NCBI GenBank assembly: GCA_947632485.1
Contig: CANRPJ010000019.1
Span: 1-54,185 of the forward strand
Origin: an uncultured Muribaculaceae bacterium
GTDB taxonomy: Bacteria > Bacteroidota > Bacteroidia > Bacteroidales > Muribaculaceae
Length of the DNA: 54,185 nt
Direction: 5' to 3'
Shown one piece after another: positions 43,248 through 52,650 of the stretch. Under the pieces are notes generated by a model that worked only from the letters and a program-made list of their open reading frames with translations, was not told the DNA's origin and did not search any database. Within the stretch, counting starts at the first letter, position 1, and each line of letters starts with the position of its first letter. The translations under genes and the position numbers were made by a program.

Positions 43248-44183
43248 ATGAACGTGCGATTCTTAATATCGTTGATAGCTGTAATATGTATGGCTTCATG
43301 CTCACAAGGGGGTGGTAATACTCCCGATGAGCCGACGCCTACTCCTACACCTACCCCTACACCGAATCCTGATCCTGATCCGGTGAAGAAAATTGAGATC
43401 AATATCAATCCTTCTCTAAGCAATACGCGTGCCACTGACTCTGACTTTGAACAAGGCGATAAGATAGGTCTCTTTGTGGTGAACTATTCCGATTCTAATC
43501 CGGGATTGCTCCAGAATAGCGGTAATCATGTTGACAATATGAGGTTTACCTATTCCGGCACATGGACGCCTGACCAGACGATCTATTGGAAAGACGAGAC
43601 CACTCCTGCTGATATGTATCTCTATTATCCGTATGCTTCTGTTTCTTCAGTCAGCACAGTGCCTTTTGCAGTGGAAGCTGATCAGAGTTCCGAGGCTTCT
43701 TACAAGGCTTCGCAGTTCTTCTATGGTAAGGCTGAGAATGTAGCTCCTACGGCCTCGGCAACTACGATTAATGCCCACCAGTTAATGAGCCGCATCAGTA
43801 TTACTATAGAACCAGGAAAAGGATTTACGAAAGAGACTCTTGCCGCCACTAATCCTTCGGTCGTAGTCAACGGGATCCGTAATCATTCAACTGTAGATCT
43901 GACTAATGGTGCCGTTACTGCCGAAGGTGACGCAGTAAGTGTGACCCCGTGGTTCGACGGTGAGGTTTATAAGGCTATGCTGGTTCCTCAGACGGTAGAC
44001 GAGTGTAATCTGATTACTATAATGGTAGAGGGTTATGATACCAGTATTATGCAGGGATATACTTTTGAAAGCGGTAAGATCCACAACTTTATTGTGACAG
44101 TTGATAAAACCTCAGAGGGACTTAACGTAGGAATCTCTCCATGGGAAGGAGATGATGTAGATTACGGAGGTACCGCAGAATAG
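43248..44183 (+). CDS. Fimbrillin-family (Mfa-like) lipoprotein
   Basis: A 311-residue lipoprotein (lipobox MASC, Cys18) with a Pro-Thr and Asp-Pro linker (PTPTPTPTPTPNPDPDP) and then the Mfa_like_1 core. Family marks are NTRATDSDFEQGDKIGLFVV, TIYWKDETTPADMYLYYPYA and INAHQLMSRISITIEPGKGF. Such proteins are pilus subunits or surface adhesins of Bacteroidales. It is the first gene of a six-gene operon and is followed after 31 bp by the fimbrillin-M64 fusion gene. Confidence 0.88.
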   Translation: MNVRFLISLIAVICMASCSQGGGNTPDEPTPTPTPTPTPNPDPDPVKKIEININPSLSNTRATDSDFEQGDKIGLFVVNYSDSNPGLLQNSGNHVDNMRFTYSGTWTPDQTIYWKDETTPADMYLYYPYASVSSVSTVPFAVEADQSSEASYKASQFFYGKAENVAPTASATTINAHQLMSRISITIEPGKGFTKETLAATNPSVVVNGIRNHSTVDLTNGAVTAEGDAVSVTPWFDGEVYKAMLVPQTVDECNLITIMVEGYDTSIMQGYTFESGKIHNFIVTVDKTSEGLNVGISPWEGDDVDYGGTAE

Positions 44184-44214
44184 TTAATTAGAATAATTTA
44201 CAATAAATATAGCA

Positions 44215-47200
44215 ATGAAGAAACTTTTATTTTATCTTGCAGGTATAGGCATTTCGATGCTTTTTAACTCCTGCTACTCAGATGAACTGATTGGTCCTGA
44301 TGGAGAGGGTGGTGAGATAAATAAAATTACTCTTGCCGGTCAGATAATGCAGGAGGCCGTGACCCGTGTGAACGATGACGGGTTTGCTAACGGCGATGTG
44401 ATGGGCGTCTACATCGTAGACTACGAAGGAAATAATGCCGGTACGCTCCTCTCGAAAGGAAACCGTGGAGATAATGTGCGCCATACATATGATGCAAGAA
44501 ACTTTAAATGGGACTCGGCCTATGATCTCTTCTGGAAAGATAAACATACCCGCATCGACGTGTATGGCTACTACCCTGTGGGCTCTCCGGAAGATGTTAA
44601 TGCTTATTCATTTGCAGTTCAGGCAGATCAGAGCAAAAGCTACGATAATGGCACCATGGGCACTTATGAGGCTTCGGATTTCCTTTGGGGCAAGGTTGCA
44701 GGGGTAGAGCCTACTACCAATGCAATCCGGCTGCCGCTCAGCCACCGTATGGCGAATGCGAGAGTAACTCTTGTGGAGGGTGACGGATTTGCTGATGGCG
44801 AATGGACAGAGACGTCGAAGCAGGTACTCGTGGCCAATACGAAGATGAACTCGGTGATAGATTTGAGCACAGGCGAAGTGAAGGTGACGGGTGATGTGAG
44901 CCGTACTTCAATCATTCCGGCAAAGCAGGGAGATGAATGGAGAGCTATTGTCGTGCCCCAATCGATTGCTGCAGGAACAATGCTGTTCAGCATCACAATC
45001 GGGGGTAAGCCTTATAAATTCTCTAAAAACGAGGAGTTCACTTACGTAGCTGGTAAGATGAACAACTTCAGCATCCGCGTTGATAAGAAACCTAACGAAG
45101 GCAAATATACGCTAACGCTTATAGGTGAGAGCGTTACTCCCTGGGAGAATGACTTGGTGAGCCATGATGCTACTTCGAAGCAGTATGTGGTTATCGACGT
45201 TGAGCAGCCTGGCACCTTAGAGCAGTGTATCGTAGCTGCCGGAAAAGATCCTAAGAAGCTCCGCAATCTCAAAGTCACCGGTAAGATCAATTCCAGAGAC
45301 TTTGCTGTAATGAGATTCAAGATGGAGCAACTTGGTGCATTAAATCTAAAAGAAGTAAAAATAGTTGCAGGAGAAAGAGGTCTATTAGGTGCTGGAATGG
45401 AGTATTTACCTAATCTGGAAGATGAGATACCTGCAAGTGCAATGTCATATAAAGAAACCCTTATAAATCTTGTGCTGCCAGATCAATTGAAATATATTCA
45501 GGCAGATAGAGAAAATGGTTGGGGCGCATTTGTCGGTTGTACTAATCTTTCTGGATCATTAATAATCCCTGAAGGTGTAGAAATAATTAGCAACCGTGCA
45601 TTCTATGATTGTACGAGTCTTACAGGAATCCTATCATTGCCTTCCACTCTAAAAGAAGTGGGTTCTGAAGTATTTTATGGCTGTAATTTTACATGTGAAC
45701 TGATTCTCCCGGAGAAATTGGAAGAGATCGGTGTGTCGGCTTTCAATAGGTGTAGGAACCTATATGGTTCTATCCGTCTACCAGAAAAACTTAAAAAATT
45801 AGGTTCTAGTGCATTTGCGTATTGCGAAAATCTTACTGGTAATCTTGAGATTCCACAAGGGGTAACTGTTATTCCAACGGGGTGTTTCGATGGTTGCCGT
45901 TTAGGTGGAACGCTGACTCTGCACGATGGAATAACGGCTATTGGCGAAAGAGCATTTGCTGACTGTGGCTTAAAAGGAGAGCTTAACCTACCGAAGAATC
46001 TGGAGGTAATAAGCCACGCCGTATTCTACAACTGTGATTTCTCCGGCAATCTTGTGTTACCCAAAGTACTGAGAACGATTGGAAATAAGGCATTTGCTTT
46101 TAACTGGCGACTTATGGGAACGCTTGAGATTCCGGAGCATGTGATTTATATCGGAGCGGGTGCATTTGCTCAGTGCCGCAGCCTTGAAGGTGTGATTTTC
46201 CCTGAAGGCCTGGAAAGTATTCATTATGAAACATCGTATCAAGAAGATGGTGGAGCATTCCAGAATTGCTTCGGAATTGGGAAGATAGTATGTAAGGGTA
46301 CTATCCCGGCATATGTGCAGGACGGTGCATTCCACGGAGTTGCTAAAGATAATTTCGTTCTTGAGGTACCAGAATCAGCTATTGCCCAGTATCAGGCTGC
46401 TGTCGTGTGGAAAGATTTCAAGAGGATTGCCGCACATCATGAGTTGGTGTGCCGTCCGGCCGTGGCTTGCGCGTTGAGCACCGAGCATAAGCAGACCCTG
46501 GTGATTGATGCAGAGGGAGAGTGGGAACTTGCTTCCAAGCCAGACTGGTGCCAGCTGTCGCAGACCTCAGGCAATAAGAAGAATGAGATAACCCTTACGA
46601 TTAATGCCTCATCTAACTCTGATTCGCGCGAAGGTGATGTAGTGTTCCGTCTTAAGGGTAAGGACTACACGCATACCTGCCATGTAACTCAGTACGGCTA
46701 CGAGTATGGCGAAGATGAATACATCGCTTTGCAGAAGGCATCGAAGGGTAATAATGGCGGTATCAATATCGTGATTCTCGGTGATGGTTACGATGCAAAG
46801 GATATCTCAAGCGGTGAATACCTTAAAGATATGAAGGAGGAGATAGAATATTTCTTCGGCATAGAGCCTTATACCACCTATCGCGACTACTTCAATGTCT
46901 ATACTGCGTTCCCGCTCTCAACCGAGACCGGAGTAGGCACGGTGAATACAATCCGCTATAACCGCTTCAATACCACTTATACCGGTGGCGTTGGTCTCAA
47001 ATGCGACTATGATGAGGTGTTCAAATATGCGATGAAGGCTCCGACTGTAAACAGCGGTAACCTTGACCAGACACTTATAATAATCGTGCCCAACAGCTCT
47101 GACTATGGTGGCATCTGCCAGATGTGGGAATCCGGAGCGGCGATTGCCTTCTGCCCGAAGAGCGACTACGGCTATCCGTTGGATACCCGTGGAGTGATTC

Positions 47201-47712
47201 AGCATGAGGCGGGCGGCCACGGCTTCGGTAAGCTTGCTGACGAATATATCTATCACAATGCATTTATTGATTTCTGTGGTTGCACCTGCTGTGGTCACGT
47301 AGATGCAGTATTGTATGGTAAGTCTCTTGGCTGGTATGATAATATAGAGCTGACCGGAAAGATGCATGAAGTGGGCTGGAGCCACCTGATCTTCGATTCC
47401 CGATATAGCGACTTGGTGGATATCTACGAGGGAGGCTTTATGCACAACCGCGGAGTGTTCCGTTCGGAGCAGAACAGCTGTATGAACAATGATATTCCTT
47501 ACTACAGCACCATAAGCAGGGAGAGTATCGTGAAGCGCATCAAGCGGTATGCCGGAGAGGCATTTGACTTCGAGGAATTCGTGGCCAAAGATAAGCGTGA
47601 AGCCGGTGTAACAACCCGAACTTTCGATGGAGCTACTTCAAGGAGAAATGATAAGAGCATGGCGCCGGTAGTGCACAAGGGCAGTCCGCTCAAAGGCTCT
47701 AAGTGGAAATAA
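44215..47712 (+). CDS. Fimbrillin-LRR-BACON-M64 metallopeptidase fusion lipoprotein
   Basis: A 1165-residue lipoprotein (lipobox NSC, Cys20) with four modules: a Mfa-like fimbrillin domain (about residues 30-325), BspA-type LRR_5 repeats with a preamble (about 330-735, units such as IPEGVEIISNRAFYDCTSL), a BACON domain (about 745-835), and a peptidase M64 domain (about 840-1120). The zinc motif HEAGGH is at 997-1002 in VIQHEAGGHGFGKLADEY. M64 is named for a bacterial IgA proteinase, so a host glycoprotein is a plausible target. The LRR part (about 45300-46430) is much more AT-rich than its flanks, which points to domain insertion. Confidence 0.9.
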   Translation: MKKLLFYLAGIGISMLFNSCYSDELIGPDGEGGEINKITLAGQIMQEAVTRVNDDGFANGDVMGVYIVDYEGNNAGTLLSKGNRGDNVRHTYDARNFKWDSAYDLFWKDKHTRIDVYGYYPVGSPEDVNAYSFAVQADQSKSYDNGTMGTYEASDFLWGKVAGVEPTTNAIRLPLSHRMANARVTLVEGDGFADGEWTETSKQVLVANTKMNSVIDLSTGEVKVTGDVSRTSIIPAKQGDEWRAIVVPQSIAAGTMLFSITIGGKPYKFSKNEEFTYVAGKMNNFSIRVDKKPNEGKYTLTLIGESVTPWENDLVSHDATSKQYVVIDVEQPGTLEQCIVAAGKDPKKLRNLKVTGKINSRDFAVMRFKMEQLGALNLKEVKIVAGERGLLGAGMEYLPNLEDEIPASAMSYKETLINLVLPDQLKYIQADRENGWGAFVGCTNLSGSLIIPEGVEIISNRAFYDCTSLTGILSLPSTLKEVGSEVFYGCNFTCELILPEKLEEIGVSAFNRCRNLYGSIRLPEKLKKLGSSAFAYCENLTGNLEIPQGVTVIPTGCFDGCRLGGTLTLHDGITAIGERAFADCGLKGELNLPKNLEVISHAVFYNCDFSGNLVLPKVLRTIGNKAFAFNWRLMGTLEIPEHVIYIGAGAFAQCRSLEGVIFPEGLESIHYETSYQEDGGAFQNCFGIGKIVCKGTIPAYVQDGAFHGVAKDNFVLEVPESAIAQYQAAVVWKDFKRIAAHHELVCRPAVACALSTEHKQTLVIDAEGEWELASKPDWCQLSQTSGNKKNEITLTINASSNSDSREGDVVFRLKGKDYTHTCHVTQYGYEYGEDEYIALQKASKGNNGGINIVILGDGYDAKDISSGEYLKDMKEEIEYFFGIEPYTTYRDYFNVYTAFPLSTETGVGTVNTIRYNRFNTTYTGGVGLKCDYDEVFKYAMKAPTVNSGNLDQTLIIIVPNSSDYGGICQMWESGAAIAFCPKSDYGYPLDTRGVIQHEAGGHGFGKLADEYIYHNAFIDFCGCTCCGHVDAVLYGKSLGWYDNIELTGKMHEVGWSHLIFDSRYSDLVDIYEGGFMHNRGVFRSEQNSCMNNDIPYYSTISRESIVKRIKRYAGEAFDFEEFVAKDKREAGVTTRTFDGATSRRNDKSMAPVVHKGSPLKGSKWK

Positions 47713-47725
47713 TGATTAAAAAGTT

Positions 47726-48628
47726 ATGGCAATGAAACACAATATAGTTTTCGTTTCAATCGTTGCAATGTTGGCAGCAGTGGTCTCGTCATGCTCACAA
47801 GATGAGTTTGATCCAACCGATGCGCCGTTGACGACAGATAAAAAGATTATGAGCTTCACATTCAGCCACCCCTCTCAGACGAGAGCTACAGAGACCGCCT
47901 TCGAGAAGGGGGATAAGGTCGGTCTGTATGTGACTGAGTCAGATAAGCCGCTGGAGATAGCCGGAAACTTAATCAATAATCAGAAGGTAACTTTCGATGG
48001 CGCATCCTGGGCAGCTTCCGATAAGATGTACTGGGACGACGGTACATTCGATGCCTTTGCCTACTATCCATATCTGCCGGCTGTGAACTCTGTGACCGAC
48101 CTGATGTTTGAGGTCAGCACAGACCAGAGTACGAAGAAGACCGATACGGAACTTTCAGGATATGAGGCTTCTGATCTTCTGTTTGCGTCGGCCAAGGAAC
48201 TGGTGGCGTCGGATAATCCTGTGAATCTCACTTTCCGCCACATAATGAGCAAGATATCGGTGAGACTGATAAAAGGTGAAGATTATGAAGGAGATATCCC
48301 GGAAAAGGCGAAGGTGGTGATCCATAATACCGTTCCCACCGCGACAATCGATCTTTCAGCGGGAGTAGCAACGAAATATTCCTACGGAACCAGAAAGAGC
48401 ATTATCGCTCAGCAAGCAGGAAGCACTACATACTCTGCTATTGTAGTGCCACAGCGACTGGACAACCGAGTACCACTAATAGAAGTCATCGTAGACGGAG
48501 TTTCGTTTATGTATGAGACAAAATTTCTATTCAAACCGGGTATTCATCATTTAGTGAATCTTGTATTAGACAAGAACCCGGATCAAGTTAAGATCGAAAT
48601 CGGAGGAGAAATCGAGAGCTGGAATTAG
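47726..48628 (+). CDS. Fimbrillin-family (Mfa-like) lipoprotein, second copy
   Basis: A 300-residue lipoprotein with lipobox VSSC and the Mfa_like_1 core: TRATETAFEKGDKVGLYVT, KMYWDDGTFDAFAYYPYLP, DQSTKKTDTELSGYEASDLL and LTFRHIMSKISVRLIKG. The start may be 47726 or 47732 (MAMKHN or MKHN). It is a paralogue of the first gene of the operon and of the N-terminal domain of the M64 protein, so three fimbrillin domains are encoded side by side. It starts 13 bp after the M64 gene. Confidence 0.87.
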   Translation: MAMKHNIVFVSIVAMLAAVVSSCSQDEFDPTDAPLTTDKKIMSFTFSHPSQTRATETAFEKGDKVGLYVTESDKPLEIAGNLINNQKVTFDGASWAASDKMYWDDGTFDAFAYYPYLPAVNSVTDLMFEVSTDQSTKKTDTELSGYEASDLLFASAKELVASDNPVNLTFRHIMSKISVRLIKGEDYEGDIPEKAKVVIHNTVPTATIDLSAGVATKYSYGTRKSIIAQQAGSTTYSAIVVPQRLDNRVPLIEVIVDGVSFMYETKFLFKPGIHHLVNLVLDKNPDQVKIEIGGEIESWN

Positions 48629-48644
48629 TAACTATCATGCTTTA

Positions 48645-49535
48645 ATGAGTTTAAGAAGAAGAGATCTTAACATATTACTTGTAATTCTTGTCATCTCACT
48701 TGGAGGTGTGGCAGCCTGGATTTACAGGCTGCCTCATCTTGTATTATACAGTTTTGAGAAACAGGAAGGAGTAGAGGGAAATTCTTCTTCTGAAGAAAAC
48801 GATTCGATTATGTCTGTTAATGCTTCGCTTTCAGAGCTTAATGATTCGTCTTCCTTGAATTCCGAGACTTCAGACATGATAGTTTCTACTGTGGCGAGTT
48901 CCCGACCTATGGGAGAAGAGGCTACAGGAAATCAGGCGAAGAATGGTATCATGAGCGCCCGATTTGCGGAGACAGATATAAGCAAGATGATAGCGGGCCA
49001 CCCGTTTAGCAAAGAAGCCCGAAAGATACTTGAAGGAAATCTCGATGAGAGAGATTCCCTGAGTAGGCATCAGATTCTCGATTATTGCGAGCATCTGCGT
49101 AAGTCGTACACTACGAAGGATATTGATTTCTTAAGGCAGTTCTATAGCGATGATGCCCTGATAATTGTGGGTCATGTAGTAAAGAAGGGTAGCAGTAAGG
49201 CAAATATTGGATATGGCGATAAAGTGAGCTATTCAATTCATTCGAAAAAGTCGTATCTCGAGCGCATTGCGCGGGTATTTGCATCGAACAAATCGATAAA
49301 GATTGATTTCTCAGACTTCAAGATTCTTCGTCACCCTACAGTAAAAGGAATCTACGGGGTTACGCTCAGGCAAAAGTATAAGAATGATAGTTATTCAGAT
49401 GATGGTTATCTGTTTCTGTTGTGGGATTTCCGGAATGGTTCAGCTCCTCAGATTCACGTAAGGACATGGCAGCCGAAAAGCAGTATCAATCAGGAGGAAG
49501 ACCGGATTGATATGAGTGATTTCAATCTGGAATAA
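48645..49535 (+). CDS. Membrane-anchored NTF2-like protein
   Basis: A 296-residue protein with one N-terminal membrane segment (about residues 7-27, ILLVILVISLGGVAAWIY), a Ser/Asn-rich low-complexity stretch to about residue 105, and a C-terminal domain. The latter (ILDYCEHLRKSYTTKDIDFL, FYSDDALIIVGHVVKKG, GYLFLLWDFRNG) looks like an NTF2-like fold found next to surface-protein operons in Bacteroidetes. Function is unknown. It lies 16 bp after the second fimbrillin and 20 bp before the beta-barrel protein gene. Confidence 0.7.
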   Translation: MSLRRRDLNILLVILVISLGGVAAWIYRLPHLVLYSFEKQEGVEGNSSSEENDSIMSVNASLSELNDSSSLNSETSDMIVSTVASSRPMGEEATGNQAKNGIMSARFAETDISKMIAGHPFSKEARKILEGNLDERDSLSRHQILDYCEHLRKSYTTKDIDFLRQFYSDDALIIVGHVVKKGSSKANIGYGDKVSYSIHSKKSYLERIARVFASNKSIKIDFSDFKILRHPTVKGIYGVTLRQKYKNDSYSDDGYLFLLWDFRNGSAPQIHVRTWQPKSSINQEEDRIDMSDFNLE

Positions 49536-49555
49536 CTGAGAATAAGTATAAGGGT

Positions 49556-50533
49556 ATGAAAAGGGCGATAAATCTTTTTTATTTACTGCTTGTAGCGCTG
49601 GCGATTATCAACCGATCGCCTGAAGCGAACGCGCAAAAATTCTCAGTATCTTCTTTTCGGGTTCTGCCAAACGACGTATCTGCATTTATATCGCCGATAA
49701 AAGATCTCAACGGGGAAGACTGCGCGCTGATTAAGGTTGCCGCCTCGGAGGATTTTGTATTTTCCGCTCCATTGGGAATCGTGAAGAGAGAAGATAATGT
49801 AGGAGAGATCTGGCTGTATATCCCCAGAAAGTCTAAAAAGATCACGATCAAGCACCCTAAGTGGGGTGTGCTGAGAGATTACTCTTTTCCCGAGAAGATC
49901 GACAGTCATATTACTTATGAAATGAGAATCGATGAGCCCGAATATCCGGTCGGAGATATAGGGTCGACAGTGACTACGGTTCGCGACACGGTGGTTGTGA
50001 TGCGTGTGGATACGCTGGTTGTAGCGCCTCAAACCAGATATGTGCCTTTCTCGGTCAATGTGATCCCGACCATAGGGTATGGAGGTAATTCCAAGACTGT
50101 TACCGGAGGATTATTAGTGACAGCCATGAAACGCCACGGCGGATTCCTGCACGTATCATCTGACTTCGGGACTGTTGGCAAAACAATAGGAGAATGCGAT
50201 AAGAACGGAGCGATCAACGGGAGTATTCCGTTCTTCACGGGCGAAAAGCGCCATGGCTGCATGATAATCAATATAGGAGCTGCACACAGACTTTCCGATA
50301 AGGTGAGAATTTTTGAGGGTTTAGGCTATGGTTATAATTCTATAGCTTGGCAACTTGCCGAGTCAGAAGGCGGAGGTTACGTGAAGAATTCTTTCTACAG
50401 CAGAAGCGGAGTGTCGTTTGAGGCGGGAGCGATATTTACAGTGAAGAGACTGAGCGTATCGGCATCTGTAATATCGATATCAGGTCGGCAATGGTTCGGT
50501 TTGGTAGGAGTTGGCATTAATATTTCGAAGTAG
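49556..50533 (+). CDS. Exported protein with C-terminal beta-barrel-like region
   Basis: A 325-residue protein with a signal peptide ending SPEANAQ. The N-terminal domain (about 28-140: DLNGEDCALIKVAASEDFVF, IWLYIPRKSKKITIKHPKWG) matches a conserved beta-module seen at the start of many Bacteroidetes envelope proteins. The C-terminal part (about 165-325) has alternating aromatic and Gly-rich strands, as in a small outer-membrane barrel. It may anchor or export the fimbrillin proteins; this is inferred from operon context. Confidence 0.65.
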   Translation: MKRAINLFYLLLVALAIINRSPEANAQKFSVSSFRVLPNDVSAFISPIKDLNGEDCALIKVAASEDFVFSAPLGIVKREDNVGEIWLYIPRKSKKITIKHPKWGVLRDYSFPEKIDSHITYEMRIDEPEYPVGDIGSTVTTVRDTVVVMRVDTLVVAPQTRYVPFSVNVIPTIGYGGNSKTVTGGLLVTAMKRHGGFLHVSSDFGTVGKTIGECDKNGAINGSIPFFTGEKRHGCMIINIGAAHRLSDKVRIFEGLGYGYNSIAWQLAESEGGGYVKNSFYSRSGVSFEAGAIFTVKRLSVSASVISISGRQWFGLVGVGINISK

Positions 50534-50542
50534 GAAATCATA

Positions 50543-51610
50543 ATGAGATCACACGTTCAATATATTTTGCTCTTATACCTGGCGTTTACAGTAACCGGCT
50601 GCTCGTTGACAGATAGTCCTGATAACCTGGAGCCCGTTATCACAATTCTTGATGCCACAGATATTACGCGCAGCGAAGCGACAATAGCAGTGAGGATTGA
50701 TTCAAGAGGCGGTGGTGAGCTCTCGTATATCCGCTTTCATTACGGTGAAGGCGAAATGACTGATATGCAGATTGAACCTGATGATCAGGGGGCTAACATA
50801 GTAACCGCGCATCTGGGGTCTTTGAAGCCAGGTACTACTTATTCTTATTATGCTGAGGCGGGTACGGCAACTGCAAATATGGCGTCGAAAAAATTGTCGT
50901 TCACTACCGTTCCTAATGAAGCGCCGACTATCTCGAGAGCGATTACCCTTGCCTCGGGTCCAGTAGGAATATGCGTAGGTTTTGAGGTAACCGACGATGG
51001 TGGAGAACCTATTACTGAAGTAGGTTGCGATGTGACTAATACGGCAACTAATGAGATTGCACGATATATCTATAATGGTGGTGAGCTATCGCTGAAGAGT
51101 TATAAAATGTATATTGTAGGGCTGATACCACTTACGAGCTATACTATAACTCCATATTGCGCTAATGCCATTGGGGAATCGAAGGGGGAGCCTACCGCGT
51201 TTGTCACTGAGAACGGAATCAATCTGCTGGAATCTGGTACTTTAGCAAAGATCTTTGACAACAATAAGATAGAGCAAGAGACTATGGTAATCTCCGGCAA
51301 GATGAATGGCGATGATTTCAGATTTTTGCGTCGTGCTCTCAAGGCACCATTGCTTCTTGGAGATGAGGAGATGCAGAGCAATGTATCGAGCGTGAATCTT
51401 GCCGATGTTCAGATTGGAGCCGGGGGTATCTCGTTTGACGGAGGCCATTTTACTACTCCGAATACAGTTTCTACCGGTCTTTTTGCCGGTTGCGTGGGGC
51501 TGGAAAAACTCATACTCCCGATTTCAACTGAGGAGATTATGAGAGATGCCTTTTCCGGCTGTACGAAACTATTGGAAATAAATCTAACCTTTCAAAATCA
51601 TACAACTTAA
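50543..51610 (+). CDS. Fn3-LRR lipoprotein, 3' end apparently truncated
   Basis: A 355-residue lipoprotein (lipobox VTGC) with two Fn3-like domains (about residues 30-125 and 127-220) and then the same LRR preamble as in the M64 protein (GTLAKIFDNN, MVISGKMNGDDFRFLRRAL). It breaks off after barely two LRR units (LFAGCVGLEKLILP, AFSGCTKLLEINL). The last residues (TFQNHTT) do not continue the repeat, and AT-rich, mobile-looking DNA begins at the same place. Truncation by insertion or recombination is likely, but a genuine short form cannot be excluded. Confidence 0.75.
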   Translation: MRSHVQYILLLYLAFTVTGCSLTDSPDNLEPVITILDATDITRSEATIAVRIDSRGGGELSYIRFHYGEGEMTDMQIEPDDQGANIVTAHLGSLKPGTTYSYYAEAGTATANMASKKLSFTTVPNEAPTISRAITLASGPVGICVGFEVTDDGGEPITEVGCDVTNTATNEIARYIYNGGELSLKSYKMYIVGLIPLTSYTITPYCANAIGESKGEPTAFVTENGINLLESGTLAKIFDNNKIEQETMVISGKMNGDDFRFLRRALKAPLLLGDEEMQSNVSSVNLADVQIGAGGISFDGGHFTTPNTVSTGLFAGCVGLEKLILPISTEEIMRDAFSGCTKLLEINLTFQNHTT

Positions 51611-51915
51611 CGAAGTAACAATCAGCATGTTATGGATTTGCTTGATTTTATTAGGGAACAAAACAGGAACAAAATTGTGCTTTTAAGTGATTTCCCATTT
51701 TTTTGTTTTCATTGCGTTTCTTTCCTTGCACTTGCTTATACTCTCAACGTCTTTCATCCATTTTCGACATCATTTCTGCCCGTCCTGTCCGAACGTCGCA
51801 TCATCGAATAATCATTGCAGCCAAAAGAAAAACAAGTCATTTCTTGGAGTCTTTGCAAAGGTAAGCATTTTCGTCCAAACACAAACATACAGGCAGGCAA
51901 ATATGCCTACCTATA

Positions 51916-51965
51916 TTTAGTTTACTTTGATTTAGCATATATATAGGCTAATGTACTAAACTAAA
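51916..51965. repeat. AT-rich nested inverted repeat
   Basis: TTTAGTTTA (51916-51924) is the exact inverse of TAAACTAAA (51957-51965), and inside it TTAGC and GCTAA pair again around an ATATATA core. It may be a recombinase or replication protein binding site. Confidence 0.6.
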
Positions 51966-52073
51966 CTGAATTTTCGCCTCTTTTTGCACCTTCTTCCCTT
52001 TCTAACCGTGCAGCCAAAAAAGAAAACAAATCCAACTCTATTTTCTCTTTTCGCTGCAATCCCCTTTTACAAG

Positions 52074-52257
52074 ATCTTCTTCTCTTCCCTGAGTTCGCCT
52101 ATCCACTTCCGGTCTGCCTGATACAAATTGTGTCGCAAAGGTACCTGCCATGTCTTTCTTGTATGCAAGGTCATGCCTGACGGTTCACGACAAAATCTCC
52201 ACCTCTCCGAGGTCGTATTTGGTTGTGAAACCCTGCATAAAGAGCCATGCCACCTTT
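52074..52257. repeat. Long direct repeat, copy A
   Basis: These 184 bp match 54002-54185 at all but about four positions, at an offset of 1928 bp, and copy B runs to the window end so the repeat may be longer. It contains a minus-strand TACCTTTG box (52136-52143). It flanks the small-gene cassette on its left. Confidence 0.9.
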
Positions 52258-52338
52258 TGAGGCGACATAATTGAATCAAGCCCGAAAGTAGCTGACAAGC
52301 TACAAGAGGGAAAAAGAAAAAACTTAAAATTTGAGATT

Positions 52339-52629
52339 ATGGCGAACATTGCAACAAACATTTTCCACGCTACCACTGCGAACAAACAAGACCTCGACAA
52401 GATAGAGGCTTTCTTGGACGATAATTTTAACGGCTATATCAACCGGTATGCCGATATTATAGATGCGGAATTTTCTTCTCGCTGGGAATACCCGGAAAAA
52501 GAAATCAACAAGCTGGTGGAATCGTTGGAAGCCAAAAACGAAATCTATATCCGCATACTGACTTACGAACTCGAAAACGAGTACGTGAGCTTCAGAACGT
52601 TCTCTCAAGGGAAATGGGCTATCAAGTAA
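52339..52629 (+). CDS. Small mobile-element-associated protein 1, unknown function
   Basis: A 96-residue, acidic, helical protein (MANIATNIFHATTANKQDL at the start, NKLVESLEAKNEIYIRILTY in the middle). It has no signal peptide or known domain that I can name. It is first in a row of five short plus-strand genes of the kind carried by Bacteroidales conjugative elements. Composition is unlike the fimbrillin operon to the left. Confidence 0.65.
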   Translation: MANIATNIFHATTANKQDLDKIEAFLDDNFNGYINRYADIIDAEFSSRWEYPEKEINKLVESLEAKNEIYIRILTYELENEYVSFRTFSQGKWAIK

Positions 52630-52650
52630 TAACCGTAAAAACATTGTTTT

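Larger units (their letters stand above)
51611..52338. other. AT-rich non-coding junction region with repeats
   Basis: About 730 bp with no convincing gene. It contains a direct repeat of GGAACAAAA (51655-51663, 51666-51674), which could be arm-type recombinase sites, an AT-rich inverted repeat (51916-51965), two minus-strand -7-like TACCTTTG boxes (51856-51863 and 52136-52143) and the first copy of the long direct repeat. Open frames here look spurious. This is likely the end of an integrated element. Confidence 0.5.

Noticed and set aside
51687..51920. A 77-residue open frame in the mobile-element junction
   Set aside because: Low-complexity Phe/Ser/His content and no supporting signal; most likely random in AT-rich DNA.
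52067..52400. Minus-strand open frames of 70-71 residues across direct repeat A
   Set aside because: The frames run through the repeat with no conserved domain; a leader or promoter role fits better, although a tiny peptide cannot be excluded.
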